From the NCBI GenBank assembly GCA_022414725.1, contig CM039462.1, forward strand, positions 56,123,530 to 56,187,529: DNA of 64,000 nt, in the 5' to 3' direction. The stretch's first letter is position 1; every line of letters starts with the position of its first letter. The position numbers and the translations under genes were made by a program. The notes below the pieces were generated by a model. The model did not search any database and had not been told where the DNA came from. It saw nothing but the letters and a program-made list of their open reading frames with translations. The stretch comes from Microglena sp. YARC. Lineage: Eukaryota > Chlorophyta > Chlorophyceae > Chlamydomonadales > Chlamydomonadaceae. This document shows, piece after piece, positions 51,894 through 60,867 of the stretch.

Positions 51894-51897
51894 CTTA

Positions 51898-52548
51898 GAG
51901 GTCGGTCAGACGAGACAGGTTTGGGTCTGAGTTACGGGTTAGTTGGGCGTTTCTGTCGTACATCCAAACTTTTTTCGTTCACACGGGACAAAGTTGACGC
52001 GTTTTGGTCAAATTCGGTAACCCAAATGCTACCCAACCCCCAAACCCAAACGTCCCCCCACCCCCCCACGTTTGGGTTATGATTATGGTTATGTCGCACA
52101 CGTGTTGTTCGTTGTTTCTGTTGCGATACATTTTGCCGCATTTCCTTCAGCCGCACTTGTTTTCGCAACCGTCCTCCCTTTCGCGCCATCTGCAATATTC
52201 ACTGCGCTGTATGGAGGGGTCCGATCAGGAGGGGCCGCCACCTGCAGGTCCACGCCAGCATGAGGTGCAGCAGTAGCAGCGTGATACGCAGTATGCCGAG
52301 ACGCAGTTTCCGCCTTCCTCACAGTATCGCCAGAGCCTGCTTGATTTGAGCGCTCCCGCTGCTGATCGGCGATTCAAACTTTTCAAACTTTTCCTACTGA
52401 CAAGAAGCTCAGGAATGCCGTCTGAACGAAATTCGCGTGTTTGGGCGGGTTTGGGTTAACCTCGGGTAACCTCGTCTAACCCCTTCTGACGTGGCAGGTT
52501 GACCTCAAACCAAACCCAAACCCAAACCTGTCTCGTCTGTATGACCTC
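51898..52548. mobile_element. TIR element P3, 651 bp, TTA target duplication
   Basis: The left end GAGGTCGGTCAGACGAGACA plus GGTTTGGGT is inverted at the right (26 of 29). TTA flanks both ends (51895-51897, 52549-52551), a length and sequence typical of PIF/Harbinger-type elements. No transposase. Confidence 0.75.
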
Positions 52549-52975
52549 TTAAACACGGTAAAACTCTAGACCAGTACGATATATCCCGGTAAACACGATA
52601 TATCGTACGGTAATCCCGAAAATACCGTATGCTGCTATAAAGCTTGACAGCCCTACATATAGTGGTCCACCTCCAGGGAAGAGGACCCTTGCACACAAAC
52701 AAATACGCAGTTGCTATGCTGCCGCACAGAGAAAGTACAAGCTTCTAGTCAGCACTACAACCAGCCAGCTATTGCTAAGTCAATTCTGGCATTCTGTAGT
52801 TAGTAGTGGTGTCTAGTAGTGCATGTAATGCCCATGTGATTGCTCTCTCACTATCAATATTCGGGTCCCTTAAACAGCTCGTTACAGGGGGTTAACTGAG
52901 GTCAAAGTCTGTAAGCCCTCTGTAAAAATTTACTCTACTCTGGTTACAGACCGTTAACAGTCTGTTTGCCTCCGG
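52549..52975. other. ATATCG-rich TIR fragment and unassigned flank
   Basis: 52550-52655 is related to 49882-50120. The remainder has no recognised content. Confidence 0.4.
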
Positions 52976-53045
52976 TAACTTGAACTTGGTTACATAGCTT
53001 CAGCCAGCAATTTGGCTGCTCGCCGTCTTCGGCAGTTAAAAAAGT
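52976..53045 (+). mobile_element. SINE-like family F copy, full length
   Basis: CTTGAACTTGGTTACATAGC, TTCAGCCAGCAATTTGGC, GCTCGCCGTCTTCGGCAG, then TTAAAAAA. The A-rich end is at the right, so it is oriented plus. Confidence 0.7.
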
Positions 53046-53539
53046 ATTACCAGGAAAATGTAAACTCGAACAAATCACTTTTTTATTTTTTTATTTCCTC
53101 TTCTTCTGAACGCAAAAAAAAACAGCACACAAAAAACCTGTTCATAACCTGTCATAACCTATCAAAAAAGACTTGATCTACCGGTAGTCTCTTCATAAAT
53201 TCATGGATGAACAAAGGAAGCTTCTCTCGCCCTTCAACTTCTGGATTGCACATCAGGCAAGTAAGGAATCATTTTGTTATCCGATAGGGAAATCAGGCTC
53301 TGGTACTTTCTTCTCGAATTCAGCAAGGCTTCTTCAGTACATTCAAAAACAACATGGTGTTCACCTTGAACTGTTCCATATATAGTTACGAAGGCGACAC
53401 GCTCGATCCTTCAACGGAACAATTGGGCGTTTCCATCTATCAGTTTCTACTTTCAGGTAGTGGGAGGAAGTTATAAATATATACATATTACGCACAACCT
53501 TGTGAGGTAGGTCTCGGATGAGATAGGGGCTCTATATCA
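53046..53539. other. No gene recognised
   Basis: A-rich start (tail of the SINE and AT tract), then ordinary sequence. Short frames only. Confidence 0.4.
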
Positions 53540-53880
53540 AGAGACATGACGCCGCAGTGCGACTCATCCACAAGGCCATCTGCACCGGAGCCCTGGGATC
53601 CCGCAGAATTATCATGGACGCTGGCAAGGAAGAGGACCTCCCCAGGTAGGGGGGTCCTGGGCAAAAGTCTCCCTAACTGGCTACGCCCCCCCCCCCCCAT
53701 TATTACTGTAGAGGACTGGAAGAGAATGAGACCTGACCTCGCCGTCCTACCTGACATAGACTCTCCTACCTGTTTGGCTTGTAAAGAACTTTGGCCTCTT
53801 GACTTCTTGAGCTTGGATACTGCTCTGATACCAACCATGCTACTAAGTTTATCACTAAACACTCCCAGCATGTTGCGTTA
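53540..53880 (+). pseudogene. Possible retroelement ORF remnant
   Basis: Plus-strand pieces read VRLIHKAICTGALGSRRIIM, and in another frame ITVEDWKRMRPDLAVLPDI. The combination resembles the segment upstream of or within some algal retroelement polyproteins. A C run at 53686-53698 and a frame change separate the pieces. I cannot name the family. Confidence 0.3.
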
Positions 53881-55269
53881 GTAAATGGCCTTAGATCGGC
53901 TGGATACCTAGTTCACTATGAAGTTATCACCATTGGAACAACTGGTACTATTCCAACCTCTTTTTTTACGTCTATGACTACACTTGGACTTCAGAGACCG
54001 TGTGCCCTTAGCTTTCAGAGTATTTTACAGTGCAGACGTTTCATGGAAGCACACCCCGGGTCGATACCCGAGGATTAGCACACAGACCGTGCCCCCCCCT
54101 CAGGTTTTGTCTTGCCAGCTGCATTGTGCTGGTGCTTCCCAACCGGGGTGAAAAAACCCCATATTAAGCTGCACCGGCATGATGTGGCCACGGTGCCTGC
54201 CGGTCAGGCATCGGTGGTAATTCTTTTTACTGAGGTGGCCCTACGGTGACTATAGCTAGCTCCGGCTTACGCTATGGTGTCCTTAACTTCACGTCCTGTG
54301 AGTAACGGTATTACACGGATGTTACAATTTCAATTTCAATTTCTCGGATGAGATAATTGGGCATCTTCCTTCGGTAAAACGTCGCTAAGTCAGCAGGCTG
54401 TAAATGGTTTGTAAATGTTAACAGACTTCAAGACTTTCTTGCAGACTCGTTACAGACTCTGTATGTTCTACAGATCCATGAGACCTCTGCAAAACCTCTG
54501 AAAGTAGGGCTGTTATCCTTCTGTTTCTGGATATGTAAACCATATTAGACTAGTGCTTTACTAGACTACAAGCTTTGAGTCCTCACCGTCACCTTTTTAG
54601 TGTAAACAAGAGCACTTTTTCGAGGACTTTTTCGAGCACCTTTTCCGACACATCCCGAGACTTTCCGAATCGCGTCTGTCTTGTCGATTGGGTTTCGAAC
54701 TGTCATTGTCATCAATCTCAAATCTGTTTTTGCGCAAATGTAGAATTCATTGTCATAAGAAACCTGCGATTCATACACATTTCATGATTGCTTCACGAGC
54801 TTGGGGTGCTAAGGGTGGACCTCGGGATCCTAATCCCGCGGAGTCACCTCGGGCTACGTCGGTGGCCTCTGGTGAACAAGAAGTCAGACAAGCTTTGGTT
54901 TCAGACATTTCTGCGATGCGTGAAACTGTTATTTAGCTCCCGACTGGGACCACTTGCACCTCAGATATAGCTTGCAAACGTCGGGGGCAAATCTGTATGC
55001 ATGTTTTGCCGATCGGTTTCCATTGCTCGCTCTGAAGATGCGCTGAAGGTCCTGGGCGATTGCGCTGCATGGACCCCGAGCTTGGGACGCCACTTGCTCA
55101 TTCTGGCGTTGTTCTGTCAAGGCTCTCACCCCAGGCTCTCAGTGCTACGTGTTACGGCACACTTTGCTACAATGCTTACGGTTTGCCGCGTCCCACTGCT
55201 ACGGTGCCGCGTCCCACTGTCGTGGTTTATAATACTAAACTGAGCCAATATGGTCACGTGGGGTGTCCT
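53881..55269. other. No gene recognised
   Basis: Mixed sequence. 54575-54940 has frames that stay open but match nothing I know. CACCCCGGGTCGATACCCG at 54051-54069 is T-arm-like but isolated. Confidence 0.35.
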
Positions 55270-55520
55270 TGTAAATCGAGCCGTTGAGATGACCTAATTT
55301 TCATCACACTACATGGGCATGGTCTGCATGACGTCATCTGATCTGTCAACTGATGGTCACCTGGGGTTTCATCCTTGTAAATCGAGTCGTTGAGATGACC
55401 TTATTTTCATCACACTACATGGGCATGGTCTGCATGACGTCATCTGATCTGTCAACTGATGGTCCCGTGGGGTGTCATCCTTGTAAATCGAGTCGTTGAG
55501 ATGTCTGTCATCATTTCATC
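55270..55520. repeat. Three tandem units of about 115 bp with CRE-like ATGACGTCAT
   Basis: Units contain TTGTAAATCGAGTCGTTGAG, CACTACATGGGCATGGTCTG and CATGACGTCATCTGATCTGT. The palindrome is kept in two units. Confidence 0.85.
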
Positions 55521-55701
55521 ACACCTTACATCACACTACATATCCTTCATCTACATCTCGTATTGAAGGGGCGAGGTGGAGTTTCGAGGGAGGTGCCTCA
55601 CTTGCTCTAGGCATCCAGAAGACGTGTCCAATGGATAGTTATCACACAATCCTAGCGGTATAGCTATCCGTGGAGAATGAGAACATAAATGGGTTATTGA
55701 C

Positions 55702-55791
55702 CCTCCTGTCAAGAAACGGACATAACTGTACACTTGTTCGGCCTTGAGGCCTTCCTGTCCGAACCCTTACTGTCCGTTTCTTGACAGGAGG
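55702..55791. mobile_element. 90-bp MITE with perfect 21-bp TIRs and 8-bp TSD
   Basis: CCTCCTGTCAAGAAACGGAC at the left is fully inverted at the right. TTATTGAC flanks both sides (55694-55701, 55792-55799). The core contains a second small palindrome (GTTCGG...CCGAAC). Confidence 0.9.
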
Positions 55792-56249
55792 TTATTGACG
55801 GTTTGGCACTTTACTATGCTTCGGGGGTTTCGTACAAGCTTACAGGGATACGGGGAAAGTACGGGGATCTATTTTTATTTTGTTCACGAATCACGATACG
55901 TTCGTTGATTAGATTCATAGATTTCTCTTGGTAGATTTCTCCGCGTTAGATACATTGCTCGTGCGTGGTAGATGTCTCCTGTTATATTTCACCTTGATAT
56001 TTAGATTTTATATTTGCAGCTTCATAACAACAAAAGGCTTAGCAAACAACACGCATACATTCGCTCTAGGCTGATAATTACTATACGCATTCTTGCAGCC
56101 CCACTCCAGCCTGTGTTGCATTAAGCAGAAGCTGAGAAGCATGCTGGGATGTGTAGGGCGCTGCTTCGGCAGTTTGCAGCTCGACCCAACGCCAGCCCCT
56201 AACGAGCAACCTCGCTGCTCTCCAGCCACGGAAACACCACCAGCAGCAG

Positions 56250-56281
<32 letters not shown>

Positions 56282-56422
56282 CCACTCGCGTCACCAGTAC
56301 TCCCACTCATGCAGTTAAAACCCAAATCTTCATCATTTCGATCATCTACACTAGGAATACCTACTCCCGCACCAGCACCTGCTGCGGTAGCGCCTGCAGG
56401 ACTGAAGGCCGCTCCGGCAAGC

Positions 56423-56762
56423 TATCAGCTTGAAATCACTCCGGTAGAGTGGACAGTAGATTAAAGCAGCGGAACAGACGCACCAATCTATACACGGAGA
56501 CAAGGATAACGTTACAGACACAGGAGACCAATAAAGGGGCACCTGTGGTGAAAGGAGACGGTAGACAGGAACCTAACAGGGTACAGATCAGACCGTAGGA
56601 GACAGGAGATCAGAACGTAGGTGACAGGAAGCTGTCACTGAGTCATCTCAAGATGACTCAGTCCCACGGGAAGCTGGCTCAGGAGAGCCGATAGTTCTAA
56701 GGGAGTACATAAGTAGTCACCAAGTCATAAAACGCGTGAAAGCACCGCTATACATGCTGATA
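56423..56762 (-). repeat. 3' LTR
   Basis: On the minus strand it begins TATCAGCATGTATAGCGG and ends AAGCTGATA. The termini are TATCAGC/GCTGATA rather than TG...CA. Confidence 0.9.
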
Positions 56763-57154
56763 CTCCACCTATGACACAGGTGACATACAATAGTACTACT
56801 CCACCTATGGCACTGGTGACATAGAACTATATGTAACAAATTAAAAAAAAAAAAAAATCAAAGAACTCCGGAAAAACAAATCGAGAGAAACTTCAAATGA
56901 AACCCAAAGGGTGTAAGGGAAGGTATGAAGCAAGGCAAAGAACCAAAATTTGCCAAGTGGATATAAGAGGACAACTAAACATCAAAGTCGGGTAACAACG
57001 GTATAGAAAACCCGATCCGGGAATAGGAACCTAATGCCAATCAATGATAACTCAAAGAAACTCTAAATGTAACCAAAGAAACCCTAAAATGTAACCAAAA
57101 ATTCCAGAATACATGTAACCAAAATTCTAGAATACATGTAACCAAAAAATTGGT
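56763..57154 (-). other. Copia 3' untranslated interior with polypurine tract
   Basis: A 60-bp near-duplicate (CTCCACCTATGACACAGGTG, CTCCACCTATGGCACTGGTG) ends at the LTR. An A run at 56842-56855 and ATGTAACCAAAA repeats lie near 57100. Confidence 0.6.
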
Positions 57155-57427
57155 TTAAGGAGAAGCAGTCATTCCAAACATGCGAATGAAACGCCAGAAC
57201 ACCATAGGATCAAGGGGCTTGGTGAAGGGGTCAGCACAGTTGTCCTTAGTGTTAACATAGGCAACATCCACCTGGCCATCCTCCACCAGCTCCTGGATAT
57301 AGTGATGGATGACATCAATGTGCTTGTTGCGAGGGAGCAGCTGACAGTCATTGGCCCAGCTCAAGGACCCCAAGTTGTCACCCTGAATGGTGACCAGGTC
57401 ACAAGGCAGCCCTAGATCAATTCTCAA
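57155..57427 (-). CDS. pol: Copia pol, RNase H C-terminal part
   Basis: It continues the RNase H domain in another frame (DNLGSLSWANDCQLLPRNKH, then HIDVIHHYIQELV and CADPFTKPL). The frame change is at an A run (AAAAAA near 57427); one A fewer would join it to the upstream frame. Ends at a stop at 57155. Confidence 0.85.
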   Translation of the reverse strand: MRIDLGLPCDLVTIQGDNLGSLSWANDCQLLPRNKHIDVIHHYIQELVEDGQVDVAYVNTKDNCADPFTKPLDPMVFWRFIRMFGMTASP

Positions 57428-59498
57428 CTTTTTTCAACCATTGCACCTCCCTGGCAGTCTGAGACAGGGCCTGATACTCAGCCTCACTGGAGCTAACAGC
57501 AACAGTGGGTTGCCTTTTGCTCATCCAGTTCACAAGGCAGCCTCCAGCAAGCACAGCATAGCCAGTCTGAGATCTCCTGTCAGACCCATCATCAGCAAAG
57601 GATGAGTCACTAAAGACAGTAAAAGAGAAACCAGGGCTGTGAGTGTAAGTGAGGCCCAGATGGGAATGTTCTCTCAAATACAAAAGCAAGCGCTTGGCTG
57701 CAGCCCACAGGGGGGCAGTGGGTTGAGCAGAAAACCTGGACAGGTAGCTCACAGCAAAAGAAATATCAGGCCTTGTGCAGGTAGCCAGGTACAGCAAAGC
57801 CCCCACAAGAGAGAGGTACTGGCTATTAGAGGCCAGAGGTTCTCCAGGAGGATCAGTGACAGTGCACTTGGCCATGGGAACTGAAAACTTGGGCTTGGTA
57901 GCAGCAGTGAGACCAAACTGCTCCACCAGCTCAACAATGTAGGAGTGCTGGGAGAGGTCGATCTTAACACACCTGCCGTCAGAATCAAGTGTACAAGTCA
58001 TGTCCAATGAAAGGAACTGGACAGGTACACCCATTTCCTTGACTTCCCACCCAGCTGCTTCCATAGCCTTGATCAGCAAGGCATACCTATGCAGCTCACT
58101 AAAAGCACAGATAAAGTCATCCACATAGGTCAGGACATAACTCCACCCACCAGTAGAATCCCTCCTGAAATACAGAGCAGGTTCAGCTTTGCACATGGTA
58201 AAACCGTGGGCAACCAAAACCTGCTTTAAATCTTTGCTCCAAGCCCTGGGTGCCTGCTTCAAACCATAAAGAGATTTAATCAGCTTGCACACAAGGGGAA
58301 CATTGTCAGGACCAAGTTCATGAAAGCCCTCAGGCTGGTAACAGAACAGGTCCAGACCAGGTTCCAGCTTGGCATTCAAGAATGCAGTCTTGATGTCCAG
58401 CTGCCTCACAAACATTTTTCTATGAGTGATGGCAGCAAGGAGCACACGAAGACCTGCTTTAGAGGAGACGGGGGCATATACATCATGGTAGTCCAGCCCA
58501 GGACGTTGCAGAAAACCACGAACTACAAAACGAGCTTTAAAACGCAAAGAACCATCAGCCCCACGTTTCTTGACAAATAACCATCTGCCAGATAGAATCC
58601 TCTGCCTAGGAGGCTGTGGAGTGAGGACCCAAGTGCCATGAGCATGGAGGGAGGCCATCTCATCCTTCATAGCCTGCAGCCAGAGATCTCTGTCAGGGTT
58701 GGTAGGTAACATTGCAGCTTTATAAGAGAGTTCAGTAGAGGTAGAAATAAAAGCCCCCACGTACAAGCAGTGTACTTGTACATGGGCAGCGGGGATATCA
58801 GCAGTATCAGCAGTAACCGGTAATAAAGCCCCCAGCGCAGCACTCATGCGTGGTTGAACAAGGCCGGCCTCCTTTGCCTCTAAATCGTCGAAGCCTGGGT
58901 ACACTGGAACACCCCAGCCATACGCAGTATCTGACCCGGACCAGTGTTCGAGGTCATCACTCACATCATCTGTGACGGCCACATCGTCGCAATGCCTGGT
59001 CCGGTATAAACCACCAGGTATAGCAGGGGGTGAAGTGATCAACAACTCCCGCGAGCTATCCGAATAGGTGGACGGGGGGTGGCGACTAGTGGGCAGTGGA
59101 CCTGTACTAGGTTCCACTATGACCCGAGGCTGTCCTAATCCTACGACTTCACCGACGAAACGTGGCGCAGAGGAAGGCCCGGCGACCCCCTGAGATTCGA
59201 ATAAATTAGAGCTTGAAGGAACATCAGACTCCCCCTGGCCCAATGCCGCCGCACGCGATACAGCACCATCATTCCCTGGCCTGGGACGCATCGTCATCCC
59301 ATGACCAGTAAAGCGGTCAACAATCGGGGTTGGTAAAGGGCCCAGGACATTGTCAGTAGTATCAAGCCCTTTACCGATGATAGCGGCAGGGGTGCGAGAA
59401 AAATACTGAGATCCATCATAGGGAAAGAGCCTAGGGATACAGTTATAGCTAAACTGTTCATAGAAGAGCACATCACGACTCTCTACCACCTGGCGCAA
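57417..59498 (-). CDS. pol: Copia pol, reverse transcriptase and RNase H
   Basis: About 690 codons. After a Ser/Pro-rich linker come the RT landmarks RQLDIKTAFLNAKLE, KLIKSLYGLKQAPRAW and the catalytic YVDDFI box, then the Copia connection CTRPDISFAVSYLSRF and RNase H DSSFADDGSDRRSQTGYA and SSSEAEYQAL. It synthesises cDNA in virus-like particles. It overlaps the integrase frame by 26 bp in the +1 frame; a single-base change near TTATTTTTGTTTGGG could explain it. Confidence 0.92.
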   Translation of the reverse strand: MRQVVESRDVLFYEQFSYNCIPRLFPYDGSQYFSRTPAAIIGKGLDTTDNVLGPLPTPIVDRFTGHGMTMRPRPGNDGAVSRAAALGQGESDVPSSSNLFESQGVAGPSSAPRFVGEVVGLGQPRVIVEPSTGPLPTSRHPPSTYSDSSRELLITSPPAIPGGLYRTRHCDDVAVTDDVSDDLEHWSGSDTAYGWGVPVYPGFDDLEAKEAGLVQPRMSAALGALLPVTADTADIPAAHVQVHCLYVGAFISTSTELSYKAAMLPTNPDRDLWLQAMKDEMASLHAHGTWVLTPQPPRQRILSGRWLFVKKRGADGSLRFKARFVVRGFLQRPGLDYHDVYAPVSSKAGLRVLLAAITHRKMFVRQLDIKTAFLNAKLEPGLDLFCYQPEGFHELGPDNVPLVCKLIKSLYGLKQAPRAWSKDLKQVLVAHGFTMCKAEPALYFRRDSTGGWSYVLTYVDDFICAFSELHRYALLIKAMEAAGWEVKEMGVPVQFLSLDMTCTLDSDGRCVKIDLSQHSYIVELVEQFGLTAATKPKFSVPMAKCTVTDPPGEPLASNSQYLSLVGALLYLATCTRPDISFAVSYLSRFSAQPTAPLWAAAKRLLLYLREHSHLGLTYTHSPGFSFTVFSDSSFADDGSDRRSQTGYAVLAGGCLVNWMSKRQPTVAVSSSEAEYQALSQTAREVQWLKKVEN

Positions 59499-60867
59499 CT
59501 TCGGAACCCAAACAAAAATAACCCTTACTCACCAGAGAATACCCAACCAGTCTACCAGATAACGCCCTTTCGTCAAGCTTATTGCGCTTCTTCCCATTCA
59601 CTAAGGTAACATAGCATGGGCACCCGAACACGCGCAATAACGATACATCAGGTAGAACCCCAAAGAACAACTCATAAGGAGTCTTGTCACCCTGATTAGG
59701 CAGCCGGTTGCGTAGGTAACACGCGGCGAGGAAGGCATAGGGCCAGAAGGACTTAGTGAGCTTAGACTCTAAGTGAATGCTCCTAGCTACGTTCTGAAGG
59801 ACCCCATTGTACCGTTCCACAGTCGCATTCTGCTGAGCAGTGTAAGCCATGGACAATTCATGCACAGCACCAACCGATTCTAACCAATCCTCGAACCACT
59901 TCACTATAAATTCCTTAGCCCTGTCAGACCTAAGACACTTGAAAAACAATCCATGCAGCTGAGTCATCCATCTGAGGATGGTAGTTTGAACTGCTAAGGG
60001 AGCTTCATCCCTGGTTCTCAAGCACAAGACCTCAGCATAGCCAGAGTATTGGTCAGTGAGACACAGAACATAAAACTCCCCACGCAAGCCCCTAATATTA
60101 AATGGCCCCATGATGTCCAAGTGAAGGCGTTGTAATGGGGCACGGATCCTAGTTTTGCTTTCTTTAGGAAAAGGGATACGTTTTCCCTTTGCCTTCTGAC
60201 AAGCATCACATGGGATCTTAGACAGTCTTTGCACCTGTTGGAGAGTGAGGGGTAAGTTCTGAACCAAACCCTTCCTTACAAGGTCGTGCATGGCATCATA
60301 GCCAGGGTGACCCAGCCGCCTATGCCACAACCATTCAGGAGTGGTAGGGATCACAACTCCACCATCCTCATCAACATCAAGAGCAAAAGCTGGATAATCT
60401 TCAGCACCATACAAACGGCCACGAGGGGTGTGACAAGGCCTACATGCAAACTTGTACACACCATCACTGGAGGCAGGGAAAGACCACAGAACAGAAGAGC
60501 CCTGTGTGGCAGTACAACTAAGACTATCAAAAGAAATCTTGCAGTTGTGAGCATGGGCAACAGCATTTACTGACATGAGGTTCACCGGACAGTGTGGGAT
60601 GTAGAGAACATTGGTTAAAGTGATTGGTGTTGGTAACCAATCACTACATAACACAATAGAACCCTGACCCACAGACCGTTGAACCACACCATCACCAAAT
60701 TTAACTGCTGGCCCAGTCTCAGAAGCATGAAACACAGTGAACAAAGACATATCACCTGTGATTGACATCCCAGCTCCAGAATCAACATGCCAGACACCCT
60801 CAGACAGGCTCGGGCTGCAGACATTTGAAAATTTCGCAGTGCAAGAGAAAAGGACAGAGCGTACCTC
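59473..60867 (-). CDS. pol: Copia pol, protease and integrase (in frame after gag UAG)
   Basis: The frame is continuous with gag across one TAG (60868-60870). Protease core VWHVDSGAGMSITGD; GAG-pre WHRRLGHPGYDAMHD with CDACQKAK (HHCC zinc site); integrase acids LHLDIMGPF, RSDRAKEF and NATVERYNGVLQ (D,D,E); then YELFFGVLPDVSLLRVFGC. It cleaves the polyprotein and inserts cDNA. There is no ATG before the protease core, consistent with readthrough rather than independent initiation. Confidence 0.92.
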   Translation of the reverse strand, partial: EVRSVLFSCTAKFSNVCSPSLSEGVWHVDSGAGMSITGDMSLFTVFHASETGPAVKFGDGVVQRSVGQGSIVLCSDWLPTPITLTNVLYIPHCPVNLMSVNAVAHAHNCKISFDSLSCTATQGSSVLWSFPASSDGVYKFACRPCHTPRGRLYGAEDYPAFALDVDEDGGVVIPTTPEWLWHRRLGHPGYDAMHDLVRKGLVQNLPLTLQQVQRLSKIPCDACQKAKGKRIPFPKESKTRIRAPLQRLHLDIMGPFNIRGLRGEFYVLCLTDQYSGYAEVLCLRTRDEAPLAVQTTILRWMTQLHGLFFKCLRSDRAKEFIVKWFEDWLESVGAVHELSMAYTAQQNATVERYNGVLQNVARSIHLESKLTKSFWPYAFLAACYLRNRLPNQGDKTPYELFFGVLPDVSLLRVFGCPCYVTLVNGKKRNKLDERALSGRLVGYSLVSKGYFCLGSEVAPGGRES

